Notes: a model not told the origin generated them from the sequence alone. A stretch of 52,667 nt of DNA from Azohydromonas australica DSM 1124 (GCF_000430725.1 NZ_KE387205.1:107472-160138), one strand, 5' to 3'; counted from the first letter of the stretch, positions 9,464-19,020 are shown. Made by a program: numbers and translations.

Positions 9464-9488
9464 AAAGGCCCGTGAAGCGGGCCTTTTT
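9464..9488 (+). terminator. Intrinsic terminator between convergent genes
   Basis: AAAGGCCCG (9464-9472) pairs perfectly with CGGGCCTTT (9478-9486) around a 5-base loop, followed by TTTTT in the plus direction. It ends the receiver gene. The symmetric A/T flanks may also help to end the leftward porin transcript. Confidence 0.85.
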
Positions 9489-9525
9489 GTTCTGTCATAT
9501 GGCGCAAAGCTTGCGCCTCTTCAGG

Positions 9526-10695
9526 TCAGAACCAGATTTCGACCTGCACGCCGGCCGCGGTCTTGCTGGTGCGCTTTTGCGCATTTGCCGCTGCATAGGC
9601 TCCATTCCAGTCGAACCGGGAGACATAAAGGCGAAGCTCCGGCCGGTCCAGCCAGTCAGGCCCCGTGGTCAACGTCGGTGCCACAGTGAATTTCGTCAGT
9701 CGCTGCGAGGCGCCGCCCTCGGGCTTGTTCACGCCCGTACCCAGTTCAGCCTGCAGCTTGAAGTTGCGGGTAAAGGCATATGCAACACGGCCGCCGATGG
9801 AGCTGAAGTCAACTCGGGCGTTGTCCGGACCATACTGGCCGTAGCGCAGCATGAGCTGTCCGGTCAGCGGACCTTTACCCCACAACATGCTTTCCACGAT
9901 CCGCCAAGCCTTGCGATCCGAGGTGCTGTTACCGGGGGCAAAATTCATATTTGCCTCCGCGGAGCCTTTGGCGTACTGGAGCCAGAGAGTGTTGACGCCA
10001 CCCAGAACACCTGCTTGATCGTGCTGGAGACTCAGTCCCGCACCGCTGCTTCCACCGGGACCACTGAAGGACGTGGCCACGCCAGTGATCCGCAGTTTGC
10101 CACCAGGATTCGTGTTGATACCGCCCAGATCGGCATTCAATCGAGTACCGGGATTAGGCGTGTCGTCCCCGTCGCGGAAAACGGCAAGTCCCAGCGCAGC
10201 GTCGCCGATCTTGATGCCATCCACGCCAGCGCCCGTACCCGTCATGTTGATAGGGAAATAGTCATCGAAATAGACGAAAGCGCGATTGCCGAACCGCTTG
10301 CCCGCCCAAAACGACACATCAGGTGCGAAATCAAAGCCCGAAGCCTGAACCCAGGCCTGATTGACACCGAGCTTCTCTGCACCGATGTCCGAACCAGGTC
10401 GGTAAAAGTTGGTCATCAGGATGGTCTTGAAGTCAATGCCGCCAGCCTTCCCGCCCTGACTAAGGGTGAACTCGCCATAGGTTTCGCACTCGTTTCCAAG
10501 GCGCCCCACACCGCCATGACCGAAGGTGTTGTCGCCACCTTGCGCACTGAAGCAACTCTGCCGGTCCCCAGTGCTGCCTTTCTCGCCGGGGCCGGCACGC
10601 AGGTATCCGTTCCAGTCCAAAGCATGGGCAGCGCCACACGCGAACATGGCAACTGCAGACGCCGTGCGAATACTCGCCGCTAGTTTTTTATTCAT
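9526..10695 (-). CDS. LamB/maltoporin-family outer-membrane porin
   Basis: Outer-membrane channel of 389 residues. Residues 1-25 are a signal peptide ending AAHA, and the mature protein starts LDWNGYLRAGPGEKGSTGD. That start, the cysteine pair around QSCF and LGNECETYGEF, and the FWAGKRF segment are those of the maltoporin/ScrY family. The C-terminus is EIWF, ending in the aromatic residue needed for outer-membrane assembly. The ATG at 10695 follows AAGGAGAC. Family members import oligosaccharides or other bulky hydrophilic solutes; no sugar gene is adjacent, so the substrate is open. It is a single gene with its own leader and a terminator at its 3' side. Confidence 0.88.
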   Translation of the reverse strand: MNKKLAASIRTASAVAMFACGAAHALDWNGYLRAGPGEKGSTGDRQSCFSAQGGDNTFGHGGVGRLGNECETYGEFTLSQGGKAGGIDFKTILMTNFYRPGSDIGAEKLGVNQAWVQASGFDFAPDVSFWAGKRFGNRAFVYFDDYFPINMTGTGAGVDGIKIGDAALGLAVFRDGDDTPNPGTRLNADLGGINTNPGGKLRITGVATSFSGPGGSSGAGLSLQHDQAGVLGGVNTLWLQYAKGSAEANMNFAPGNSTSDRKAWRIVESMLWGKGPLTGQLMLRYGQYGPDNARVDFSSIGGRVAYAFTRNFKLQAELGTGVNKPEGGASQRLTKFTVAPTLTTGPDWLDRPELRLYVSRFDWNGAYAAANAQKRTSKTAAGVQVEIWF

Positions 10696-11203
10696 ATCAT
10701 TTGTCTCCTTGGTCTACGAAAGGGCCTGCCATGAATCGGGCAGGAGTAAAAATCCAAACGCGTTGCATGGCGCGCAGTCCGCGCTGCGGGTAATTGCGTC
10801 CGTGGGATGCGACAGGGCAACCGGCCGTCTTTAACGGCCAGCTGAAACTGGATCAGGTTGAATGCAGATTTTCCAGACTGTGCGGTGGCGCACAGCAAAA
10901 TAGTTCTCTAGGGAGATCGATTAAAAACTTTTCAGGGTCTTGAAGGACATGCAACAGGTATGCAGCACCAGGCCGATGCTCATACCCGTGGCACATCCAA
11001 GTCACTCCGCCCGTTTTTGTGCAACGGCGTCGTCTGCAATAGCCTCGCTGGACTTGCTGGAGCAACGTGGGCGAACTGCATAAAGCCGTCCCATACCAGG
11101 GACAGTCGTGGCCGACTGCTGGCAATCGGCTCAGGGCCGCGGGCCAAGAGCAGAGACAGCATTTGGAGCTGTCCTGCTTTGCAGCGGCTGGCCCTGAAGC
11201 GGA
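10696..11203 (-). other. Leader/promoter region of the LamB-type porin
   Basis: 508 bases between the molybdenum-enzyme stop and the porin start, both on the minus strand. Two short perfect hairpins are visible: CCTGCC/GGCAGG (10725-10744), close to the porin ribosome site, and GGCCGT/ACGGCC (10823-10839). Neither has a T-run. No gene is supported. The stretch near 10870-10950 is AT-richer and is the likeliest promoter location. Confidence 0.4.
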
Positions 11204-13522
11204 TCAGGTGCGGGTGAGTTGGTCTCGGATCGGCAACTGCCTGATGCGTCTGCCTGTGGCTGCAAAGATCGCGTTGCAAAGCGCGGGCGCCATTGGGGGC
11301 ACCGGCGGCTCTCCAACCCCTCCTGGGGGCACAGAGAAGTCGTTGCCGACAAGATGCACGTGGATGGCACGTGGTGCAGCCACCGAGCGGGCCACTTCGT
11401 AGTCATGGAAGTTGCTTTGCTCGACGCGGCCGTTCTTGAACGTGATTTCGCCCAGCAAAGCCAGCCCAAGTCCCATGACGCACCCGCCTTCGACTTGCGC
11501 ACGGATGCGCTCTGGATTCACCTGAGGACCACAGTCGACCGCCATGTCGACCCGCGGGATGCGGACCTCGCCCTTGTCGCTGACCTCGACCTCCACGACG
11601 GCGGCCGTGTACGTGACGAAGCTGTACGCCACCGCGACGCCAAGTCCGTGTCCCGGCGGCAGCTTGCGCCCCCAACCTGCAGCCTTGGTGGCCTCCTCCA
11701 CCACGCGCCGCATGCGACCGGTGTCGATGGGATAAACCTCCGGTGACTCCGTGTAGTTCCACTTGTCCGCGAGCGTTTCCGGATTGATGCGCCGTGGTGG
11801 ACCGATCAGCTCTAGCAAGTAATCTCGCGGGTCACGCCCAGCTTTGGCAGCCAGTTCGGCAACAAAGCTCTGCACGGCAAAGGCATGCGGGATGTTCGAC
11901 ACGGAGCGGAACCAGCCGATGCGCGAATGCGCATCGATATCCGCAGACTCGATCCGGACATTGGGAACGACGAACGGCACATTGATGGCCGTCATGCCGG
12001 TCTCGAAGTCCGCCTGTCCCTTGCCGCCGACGGCGAAGGTGGACACGATCGACGGTGCGGCAGTGCGATGCATCCAAGCCGTTGGCTTGCCCTGGTCGTC
12101 AACGACGCTTTCCACGCGCTCCATCGACACGGTATGCAGGTAATCGTGCTGCAGGTCATCGTCGCGCGTCCACTGCAGCTTGACCGGTACACCGCCCATT
12201 ATCTTGGACACCAGCGCGGCCTCCGACACAAAGTCCGGCATGGACTTGCGTCCGAACCCGCCTCCAAGCAGCGTGACGTGGACGGTCACTTCCTGCGGTG
12301 TCAGGCCCAGGTGCTTGGCCACGCTGTCCACCGCGCCTTGCGGCGCCTGAACCGGCGCCCAGATCTCGCACTTGCCATCCACGAAGCGCGCGGTCGCCAC
12401 TGGCGGCTCCATCGACGCATGTGCGAGGTGGGGAACATAGTACTCGGCCCAGACGTGCCGGTCCTCGGGCGAGTTGCTCCATGCCGTGACGGCGTCGCCG
12501 TCGTTGCGCAGGGCCTTGGCTGGTTGCCGGACTGCTGTCTGCAGCGTGGCCTTGAACGCAGTGGAGTCATAGCCCGAGTTGGGGCCGTCATCCCACTGCA
12601 GCTTCAGCGCCTCCCGACCTTTGATCGCGGCCCAAGTGTTGCGCGCCACCACCGCCACGCCGCCCAGCGGATTGAACAGCGGTGCTCCCGGATACCCGGG
12701 CAACTCCAGCACCTTGATGACGCCGGGCACCTTCATCGCCTCGCTCGCATCAAAGGATTGGAGCTTGCCGCCGTACACCGGAGGGCGCGCCATCACCGCG
12801 TAGACCATGCCCGGCAGCCGGGTATCGATGCCGAACCGCGCGCGGCCGGTGGCGATGTCGGCGCCGTCGTACGGCATCACCTTGCCTTTTCCGATGTAGC
12901 GAAAGCGGCTCGGATCCTTCAGGTGAAGTTGTGCCGGCTGGGGGACTGGTTGCTTCTGCGCTTCAACGGCCAGCGCACCGTAGCCCAGGCGTCGTCCGGT
13001 CGGCTTGTGCACGACCTCGTGCTGCACCGCCTGCACCTGTTGGACCGGAACCTTCCATCGCGCCGCTGCGGCGGCTTCCAGCATTGCGCGCGCCGAGGCA
13101 CCGACGCGGCGCATGGGGTCCAGGAAGTGCCTCATGCTGCGCGAGCCGTCGACGTTTTGGCTGCCATAGCGGCCCTCGTCGCCATCGGCCTGCACGATGC
13201 GAACGCGTGCCCAGTCGGCTTCCATCTCGTCGGCCACGACCATCGGCAGGCTCGTACGGATGCCGGTTCCCATCTCCGCACGATGAGCGACGATTGTCAC
13301 GATGCCGTCAGGCGTGATCGACACGAAGACGAGCGGGTTGTCTACCACGCCCCCGGGCATGGAATCACGGCCGTAGCGCTTGGGTTCCTCGGCCTGGGCC
13401 AGACGGACCAGACCTGCCGGGCTGACGGACAGCACCAGGCCGCCGGCCAAGCTCTTGAGCCACGATCGCCGGCTCAGCGCCGCGGGCTCAATGGTGTCCT
13501 GCATGCTGGGATACGGCGTCAT
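11204..13522 (-). CDS. Molybdopterin-binding subunit of a xanthine-oxidase-family aldehyde dehydrogenase/hydroxylase (IorB-like)
   Basis: Large catalytic subunit (772 residues) of a molybdenum hydroxylase, of the type that accepts electrons to [2Fe-2S] and a c-type cytochrome rather than FAD (isoquinoline oxidoreductase and periplasmic aldehyde dehydrogenases). SRRSWLK (residues 17-23) followed by a hydrophobic stretch is a Tat signal, so the folded complex is exported. Molybdopterin segments such as VTLLGGGFGRKSMPDF and the late Gly-rich PPGGVGEPPVPPMAPAL with its conserved Glu are visible. The start ATG overlaps the stop of the [2Fe-2S] gene (ATGA), implying coupled translation. An upstream in-frame extension lies inside that gene and is not used. 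The substrate is probably an aldehyde, given the alcohol dehydrogenase in the same operon. Confidence 0.92.
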   Translation of the reverse strand: MTPYPSMQDTIEPAALSRRSWLKSLAGGLVLSVSPAGLVRLAQAEEPKRYGRDSMPGGVVDNPLVFVSITPDGIVTIVAHRAEMGTGIRTSLPMVVADEMEADWARVRIVQADGDEGRYGSQNVDGSRSMRHFLDPMRRVGASARAMLEAAAAARWKVPVQQVQAVQHEVVHKPTGRRLGYGALAVEAQKQPVPQPAQLHLKDPSRFRYIGKGKVMPYDGADIATGRARFGIDTRLPGMVYAVMARPPVYGGKLQSFDASEAMKVPGVIKVLELPGYPGAPLFNPLGGVAVVARNTWAAIKGREALKLQWDDGPNSGYDSTAFKATLQTAVRQPAKALRNDGDAVTAWSNSPEDRHVWAEYYVPHLAHASMEPPVATARFVDGKCEIWAPVQAPQGAVDSVAKHLGLTPQEVTVHVTLLGGGFGRKSMPDFVSEAALVSKIMGGVPVKLQWTRDDDLQHDYLHTVSMERVESVVDDQGKPTAWMHRTAAPSIVSTFAVGGKGQADFETGMTAINVPFVVPNVRIESADIDAHSRIGWFRSVSNIPHAFAVQSFVAELAAKAGRDPRDYLLELIGPPRRINPETLADKWNYTESPEVYPIDTGRMRRVVEEATKAAGWGRKLPPGHGLGVAVAYSFVTYTAAVVEVEVSDKGEVRIPRVDMAVDCGPQVNPERIRAQVEGGCVMGLGLALLGEITFKNGRVEQSNFHDYEVARSVAAPRAIHVHLVGNDFSVPPGGVGEPPVPPMAPALCNAIFAATGRRIRQLPIRDQLTRT

Positions 13523-13992
13523 GACTTGGCTCCTGCGGACAATGTCGAGCTGGCCTTCTTGATCGCTGCATTGATGCGCGTGTAGGTGCCGCACCGACAG
13601 ATGTTGCCGGCCATCGCCTCATCGATCTGCGCATCGGAGGGCCTGGGATTTTGCTTGAGCAGCGCCGTGGCAGACATGATCTGCCCGGCTTGGCAATAGC
13701 CACACTGGGCCACGCCGAGCTCAACCCATGCGGCCTGGACGGCTCGGCCGACGGGATCGGCTCCCACGGCCTCGATGGTCGTCACGCGCTTGCCCACGGC
13801 AGCCGAGATGGGCGTCATGCAGGAGCGGATCGGTTGCCCATCGAGATGCACGGTGCAAGCGCCACAGAGCGCTTGGCCACAGCCGAACTTAGTGCCTGTG
13901 TGCCCGAGGTCGTCGCGCAAGACCCACAGCAGCGGAGTGTCTTCGGGCAACTCCGTCGCTTCACGACGGCCGTTGATGTCCAAGGTGGTCAT
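13519..13992 (-). CDS. [2Fe-2S] small subunit of the molybdenum hydroxylase (IorA-like)
   Basis: A 157-residue electron-transfer subunit with two iron-sulfur sites. Cluster one is plant-ferredoxin type: Cys38, Cys43, Cys46 and Cys58 (GCGQALCGAC...SC). Cluster two sits in the helical domain: Cys97, Cys100, Cys132 and Cys134 (CGYCQAGQ, ICRCGTY). It has no signal peptide and should cross the membrane bound to the Tat-exported large subunit. The start ATG at 13992 overlaps the stop of the cytochrome gene, and its own stop overlaps the next start, so three genes are chained by ATGA overlaps. Electrons would pass from the Mo centre through both clusters to the cytochrome. Confidence 0.95.
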   Translation of the reverse strand: MTTLDINGRREATELPEDTPLLWVLRDDLGHTGTKFGCGQALCGACTVHLDGQPIRSCMTPISAAVGKRVTTIEAVGADPVGRAVQAAWVELGVAQCGYCQAGQIMSATALLKQNPRPSDAQIDEAMAGNICRCGTYTRINAAIKKASSTLSAGAKS

Positions 13993-14465
13993 TGTGCAGT
14001 CTTCCCATTGGAGCTGGAGTTGCGGTTGATCTGGTAACTCGCGACGTAGGCCCAGAGCGCATCGATGTCGCCCGGCTTGAGGACGGCGCCCCAAGCCGGC
14101 ATGGCCCGCTTGCCGTTGGTCACCGAGTTGATGAATCTCGGCTTGTCGTCGAGCGGGAATGTCCGCAAGTCAAAGAAGCCGCCCCCGGGCGTCACCATGT
14201 CAAGACCGTGGCACTTCTGGCAGAAGGACTTGTACATGCCGTGCCCCTTGTCGGCCAGGGACAGATCGACGTCCACATTGGACGCAACCGGCGCGGCACC
14301 GGGCTGTGCCGGCTCGGCGTTGGGGTCCACCAGGTTGTCGGCCTGCTTTTCAGCGGAGTGCGGCTGTACGGGAGCCGCCGCGGCCGATACGGACACCGTA
14401 GCGGCGGCACACACCATGGCCCATGGGACCATGGCCCGAAGCAAAGAGATCACCGTGTACTTCAT
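13989..14465 (-). CDS. Periplasmic c-type cytochrome of the PQQ/Mo oxidation operon
   Basis: A 158-residue monohaem cytochrome. The signal peptide covers about residues 1-31. The haem site is CQKCH (Cys82, Cys85, His86) and Met122 in AMPAWG is the likely sixth ligand. A Pro/Ala-rich segment of about 35 residues precedes the haem domain. The ATG at 14465 follows an AAGGAGG site 16 bases after the quinoprotein stop. Its place between a PQQ dehydrogenase and a Mo-Fe/S enzyme suggests that one carrier takes electrons from both and passes them to the respiratory chain. Confidence 0.93.
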   Translation of the reverse strand: MKYTVISLLRAMVPWAMVCAAATVSVSAAAAPVQPHSAEKQADNLVDPNAEPAQPGAAPVASNVDVDLSLADKGHGMYKSFCQKCHGLDMVTPGGGFFDLRTFPLDDKPRFINSVTNGKRAMPAWGAVLKPGDIDALWAYVASYQINRNSSSNGKTAQ

Positions 14466-14481
14466 GGCTTGCCTCCTTGAG

Positions 14482-16182
14482 TCACTGCAAGGCGAATGTC
14501 CAGACGGAGCCACCGGCCGGAACCGAGGGCAGCGCCGGGTCGCCTCCCGCACCGGCGTAGATCGACGCTGCGCCGTTCGTCACCGTCACGTACTGCTTGC
14601 CGTCCTTCTGCCAGGTGATCGGCAGGCCGGTGATGCCGGAGCCGGTCTGGAACTTCCACAGCTGCCGGCCGGTGTCCGAGTCATAGGCCAGGAATTCACC
14701 GGTCAGACTGCCAGTGAACAGGAGCCCACCACCCGTGGCCAGCATGCCGGCCCAGTGGGGAACCTTCAACGGTACGTCCCAGACATGCTTGCCAGTCATG
14801 GGCTCGACTGCAGCCATGAAGCCGCGATTGCCATCCTCGGGCTCCGCATAACCGCCGATATCGACTGCCAGAAAGATCGCCGGGAGCTTGGGCTCGTCGC
14901 GGATGTTCTTGATCTTCATGCCGAAGTTGATCCCGTTGACGTAGGCCAGCTTGCGGTTCGGGTCGAAGGCGATCGGCATCCAGTTCTTCACGCCGGCCCA
15001 GGACGGGAACACGACCTCGTGCTCGCCCATGACCGCCTGCGACTTGAAGCGCCGCGTGATATCGCTCTCGATCGGCCGACCGGTGGCCTTGTCGATGCCC
15101 GTCGCCCAGTTCACCGTCTTGCCGTAGAGGCTCGCCGCGAGCAGCTTGCCGTTGCTGCGATCCAGCACGTAGAAGAAGCCGTTGCGGTTGGCATTCATCA
15201 GCACTTTGGTGCGCTTGCCATCGACGTCCATGTCGCCCAGCACCATTTCGGCCACGGCGTCATAGTCAAAGGCGTCTCCAGGCGAGAACTGGTAATGCCA
15301 GACGATCTCGCCGGTCTTGGGGCGGATGGCAAGCACCGAGCAGATGTACAGCGAATCACCTCCGTTGGCTCGCTGCACCGGGTTGAATGGCGAGCCGTTA
15401 CCCGTGCCCCAATAGACCAGGTCAAGCTCGGGATCGTAGCTGCCGGTGATCCAAGTGCTGGCCCCACCGGTTTTCCACTTGTCGCTGCCGTTCCACGTCT
15501 CGAAGCCCTTTTCCCCGGGCGACGGCGTGGTGTAGCGCGTCCACAGTGCTTTACCAGTCTTGGCGTCGTAGCCACGCAAGAATCCACGAGTATTGAACTC
15601 CGCGCCGGACATCCCCGTGATCACCACATCGCCCACCAGCAGCGGTGCGCTGGTGATCGAGAAGCCCTGCTTGTAGTCCGCCACCTTGGTACGCCACAGC
15701 ACCCGGCCATCCGCCGCGCTGATAGCCATCAAGTGCGCATCCAGCGACGGGCGGTACAACACGCCGTCGCGATAAGCCATGCCTCGCGCATGAGAGCCGC
15801 AGCACACCATGGCGCCGGCGTCGGCCGGCAGGTCGAGCATGACCTTCCACTTTTGCCGGCCCGTCACCGCATCGATGGCTACCGTGGCGTTGTACGTGGC
15901 GACGTACATCGTGCCGTCAATGACCAGCGGCTGAGTCGACGTATTGGCGGAGCTGTCCAGACTGAGCGACCAGGCCGGCACAAGGCTCTTGACGTTGTCC
16001 CGGTTGATCGTGGCCAGCGGCGAGTAGCGTTGCTGGCTGTTGTCCAAGCCATAGGTGCTGACCTCGACGTCAGCGGCAGTCGTTGCCACACCGCCCGGTC
16101 CCGCGGTCTGCGCGCAACCGACCAAGGCTGCGGCAGCGACCGCGCATAGCGTGTTGATACCGCGTGATGTCCAAGAACGCAT
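14482..16182 (-). CDS. PQQ-dependent alcohol dehydrogenase, lipoprotein-like, with a lanthanide-type Asp pair
   Basis: Eight-bladed quinoprotein dehydrogenase of 566 residues. The ATG at 16182 (AAGGAG upstream) gives a signal with LVGC, so Cys21 or so could be lipidated. The adjacent Cys127-Cys128 (MVCCGSHARG) form the vicinal disulfide over PQQ typical of this family. The metal/catalytic region includes YWGTGNGSPFNP, and the catalytic Asp306 lies in DAFDYDAV. Asp308, two residues later, is the extra ligand seen in lanthanide-dependent XoxF/PedH enzymes, where calcium enzymes have a small or neutral residue. No haem domain is fused at the C-terminus; the cytochrome is encoded next door. Substrate: an alcohol, identity unknown. 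Confidence 0.92.
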   Translation of the reverse strand: MRSWTSRGINTLCAVAAAALVGCAQTAGPGGVATTAADVEVSTYGLDNSQQRYSPLATINRDNVKSLVPAWSLSLDSSANTSTQPLVIDGTMYVATYNATVAIDAVTGRQKWKVMLDLPADAGAMVCCGSHARGMAYRDGVLYRPSLDAHLMAISAADGRVLWRTKVADYKQGFSITSAPLLVGDVVITGMSGAEFNTRGFLRGYDAKTGKALWTRYTTPSPGEKGFETWNGSDKWKTGGASTWITGSYDPELDLVYWGTGNGSPFNPVQRANGGDSLYICSVLAIRPKTGEIVWHYQFSPGDAFDYDAVAEMVLGDMDVDGKRTKVLMNANRNGFFYVLDRSNGKLLAASLYGKTVNWATGIDKATGRPIESDITRRFKSQAVMGEHEVVFPSWAGVKNWMPIAFDPNRKLAYVNGINFGMKIKNIRDEPKLPAIFLAVDIGGYAEPEDGNRGFMAAVEPMTGKHVWDVPLKVPHWAGMLATGGGLLFTGSLTGEFLAYDSDTGRQLWKFQTGSGITGLPITWQKDGKQYVTVTNGAASIYAGAGGDPALPSVPAGGSVWTFALQ

Positions 16183-17445
16183 GGTTGCTTGTCTCCTTTT
16201 GGCTCTATGTATTGAAGGTATTGCGTCACCAGCGGCCGACCGGGACGTCACCCCGTAGAGGCCAGCAGATCAGGTTGATGGCCGCAAATCCGAGTGCGGT
16301 CTACTTTAGGAACTGACATCACTCCAAACGCGCCTGGGGCAGTCAAGGCGATTGACTGGAGCTGTCAAGGCCCTTGCTTTTCAATGCGCTCAGCCGCACC
16401 TGCGGTTGCCGGCCCTTGCGCCGGCCACTGTTGGACCGTTGCCGTACTCACATGACGCGAGTGCGCCTCGGCCTTGCTCCGGGCACGGGCCGGCAGCAAA
16501 TAGCGCACGGGGGGTACCTATCCCACGGGCACTACCGCGGGCGCCGACGGGACTCCTGCGTCAGGCGAAACGCGCAGAGCCCCTGCCGCACGTCCAGCTG
16601 TCGCGTTTCGCGCTACTTCACTGCCTCTTTCCCACGCAGTTTTGTCGCGCAGCATGGGCGACTGCCCGTATGAGGCTACCGGACGGCGCAATGTGGGACG
16701 GAGGCATAACACGGGCGTGGCATGAAGGCAGCCCGGGGATGCCGGGCCGCGCCGCTGGCGTTTTCAGTCTGCTGGCTGTTGCTGCTCGATGTACTGTCGC
16801 GCGACACTGATGGACGGCCCCACGGCAGGAGGCGCACAAGCCACCTGGAAACATCAGAACACCCTTTCACTAATGCGACCAGGAGGGATCAGTCGCGCGC
16901 AGCAGACGGCTCGTTGCCCATTGGAAAAGCCTCGTTTTCACAGCTTTCCCGCGCATCGCGCGGAATAGGACGTAGGGCGCACCGCGGCCATGGCGCCACG
17001 GATGAACTGGTTGAACCAGCTACCGGTCTGCACCTTCGAGCAAGTGGTATGCGTCGACACCGAGAACGCTTTGCTCGTAGCTCGGACAGTGCCCAGTCTG
17101 CCCGGTGGCTGACCGGCAGCATCGCCAGCAGCTGCGTACGCAGTCATAACCTGCGCCATCCGGAAAACTGCTCTTGGTAAGCCGCTCGGTAATGTAGCAA
17201 GGCCTCTGAGGCGCTTGTGCTACGGCGACCCAGGGCGCGCGCCTCGTACGTCTGCAGAGGGCTGGCCGCCGCTGGCAGCACCTACTGCGTCGGCGTGTCC
17301 AGTTTGCGAGCCTGACCCACGCGGCATACGGAACGAGCCGCTTCCATGACACTCTGCAAGGCCAAGAGGTACGGGTGCCATACCAGACTCGCACGCATCG
17401 TGGCTTCCGCCCGCCGCCTTCGGCCCGGGCGGCGGCAGCGCCCTT
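16183..17445. other. Long spacer with no supported intact gene
   Basis: 1263 bases between the quinoprotein start and the chemoreceptor stop. The first 170 bases, including AT-rich TTCAATACATAG on the minus strand, should hold the promoter of the oxidation operon. On the minus strand a frame stays open for 45 codons (17281-17147), meets one TGA (17146-17144) and stays open again to about 16889. This could be a decayed gene, but GC-rich DNA often gives such frames and I recognise nothing in it. No repeat ends or transposase signatures were seen. Confidence 0.4.
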
Positions 17446-19005
17446 CTACGCGAGCTTGAAAACCGATACGGTGCCTACCAGTTGCTGGGCTTGCGAATTC
17501 AGACCCTGGGCCGCTGCAGCGCTTTCCTCCACCAACGCCGCGTTCTGCTGCGTGGCCTTGTCCATCTCGATAACGACCTCACCGATGTGTGCGACGCCCG
17601 AGCTCTGCTCGGCGCTGGCTGCGCTGATCTCTCCCACGATGTTCGTGACACGGCGGATGGACTCCACCACATCATTCATCGCCGCCCCGGCTCGGTTGAC
17701 CAGTGCGGTACCCTGCTCCACCCGCTCCATGCTGCCCTGGATCAGTTCCCTGATCTCTTTGGCCGCCTCCGAGCTGCGCCGCGCCAGGCTGCGCACCTCG
17801 CCGGCGACGACCGAAAACCCCCGTCCTTGCTCGCCTGCCCGCGCTGCCTCGACAGCGGCGTTGAGCGCAAGGATGTTGGTCTGAAAGGCGAGGTTGTCGA
17901 TCACTGCGATGATCTCGCCGATTTTCCGCGAGCTTGCGTCAATGTTCTTCATGGACTCGACGACCTGGCTCACGACCTCGCCACCCTGCATCACAACCTG
18001 GGATGCCTCCACTGCCAGTTGATTCGCCTGCGCGGCGTTATCAGCGTTTTGCCTGACCGTTGCCGCCAATTTCTTCATCGAGGCCGCCGTCTGCTCCAAG
18101 GCAGAAGCTTGTTCTTCAGTCCGCCCCGACAGATCGTTGTTGCCCTGAGCGATTTGCAAAGAGGCTGCGGCCACCCCTTGCGCATTGGAACGCACGGCGG
18201 CCACGAGGGTCACCAAACCGTCCTGCATCCGCTTGAGCCCAGCCAGCAGACTGTCGTTATCCCCACGCCGCAGCGAGATGGGCATGCTGAGGTCACCACC
18301 GGCCACCCGCCGGGCCAACACGGCCGCATCCTCTGGCTCGCCGCCGAGTTGCTGGATGACACCGCGAACGATGATGAATGCCAGTACCGCGGCCAGCACG
18401 ACGGCGGCACCGATGAGCATGCCGGTCCACAGGAGCGCCGACTCGAAGCTCTTGCGCGCCGCGGCCGCAGAGGCATCGGACGCCTGGTTGCTTGCTTCCA
18501 CGAGATTGTCGAGCGCCGCCAGCATCGCGGTGAAGGCCGTGCGCGATTCGCCACGGTAGAAAGCCTTGGTTTCATCCCTTTGGCCGTCGCCGCCGCGCGA
18601 GAGCTCGATCAGCCTGTTCTGCAGCGCCAGATAGGCGTCGCGGTGCTTCTTGAACTCCTCGTAGCCCGAGCGCTCTTCGTCAGAATCAAGCAGCTTTTCA
18701 TAGGCTTGCTGCCTGTCGAAAAAGGCTGCCATCCCTTGATAGATCTGGTTCTCCAGCTGGGCCATTTCTGCGGCGTCCCCAGAGATGACGTGATCGGCTT
18801 CCTGGAAACGCAATTGGTTGGCAGCAGCACTGACTTCGCCAAGCGCCTTGACGCTAGGCAGCCACCTGTTTGCCAGTTCCTGTGTACGGGCGTTCACGCC
18901 GGAAATCTGGTGCAGGGCGAAGCTCCCCACTGCTACGGTCAGCAAGACCAGAATCGCGAATGCCAATCCCAGCTTGGTGCCAAGCTTCATTGAATTTCTT
19001 TTCAT
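17446..19005 (-). CDS. Methyl-accepting chemotaxis protein
   Basis: Inner-membrane chemoreceptor of 519 residues. Membrane helix 1 is at about residues 8-28 (LGLAFAILVLLTVAVGSFAL). A periplasmic domain of about 160 residues is predicted helical (four-helix-bundle type). Helix 2 is around 190-215, followed by HAMP and the signalling domain with the strongly conserved tip VIDNLAFQTNILALNAAVEA and RGFSVVAGEVRSLARRS. There is no C-terminal CheR-binding pentapeptide; it ends VFKLA. The ATG at 19005 is preceded by GCGAGG; a start 5 codons upstream is less likely. A long inverted repeat lies directly before the ribosome site. No chemotaxis operon is nearby, so it is an accessory receptor, perhaps for a local catabolic substrate. 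Confidence 0.95.
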   Translation of the reverse strand: MKRNSMKLGTKLGLAFAILVLLTVAVGSFALHQISGVNARTQELANRWLPSVKALGEVSAAANQLRFQEADHVISGDAAEMAQLENQIYQGMAAFFDRQQAYEKLLDSDEERSGYEEFKKHRDAYLALQNRLIELSRGGDGQRDETKAFYRGESRTAFTAMLAALDNLVEASNQASDASAAAARKSFESALLWTGMLIGAAVVLAAVLAFIIVRGVIQQLGGEPEDAAVLARRVAGGDLSMPISLRRGDNDSLLAGLKRMQDGLVTLVAAVRSNAQGVAAASLQIAQGNNDLSGRTEEQASALEQTAASMKKLAATVRQNADNAAQANQLAVEASQVVMQGGEVVSQVVESMKNIDASSRKIGEIIAVIDNLAFQTNILALNAAVEAARAGEQGRGFSVVAGEVRSLARRSSEAAKEIRELIQGSMERVEQGTALVNRAGAAMNDVVESIRRVTNIVGEISAASAEQSSGVAHIGEVVIEMDKATQQNAALVEESAAAAQGLNSQAQQLVGTVSVFKLA

Positions 19006-19020
19006 GCAACAGCCTCGCAA

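Noticed and set aside
11885..13585. A 566-codon open frame on the plus strand
   Set aside because: Antisense to the molybdopterin subunit, with shadow-type composition.
14065..16149. A 694-codon open frame on the plus strand
   Set aside because: Antisense to the PQQ dehydrogenase and cytochrome genes; no family resemblance.
16889..17281. Possible decayed gene on the minus strand
   Set aside because: Two open stretches in one frame are split by a TGA, but no residues are recognisable and chance is sufficient to explain it.
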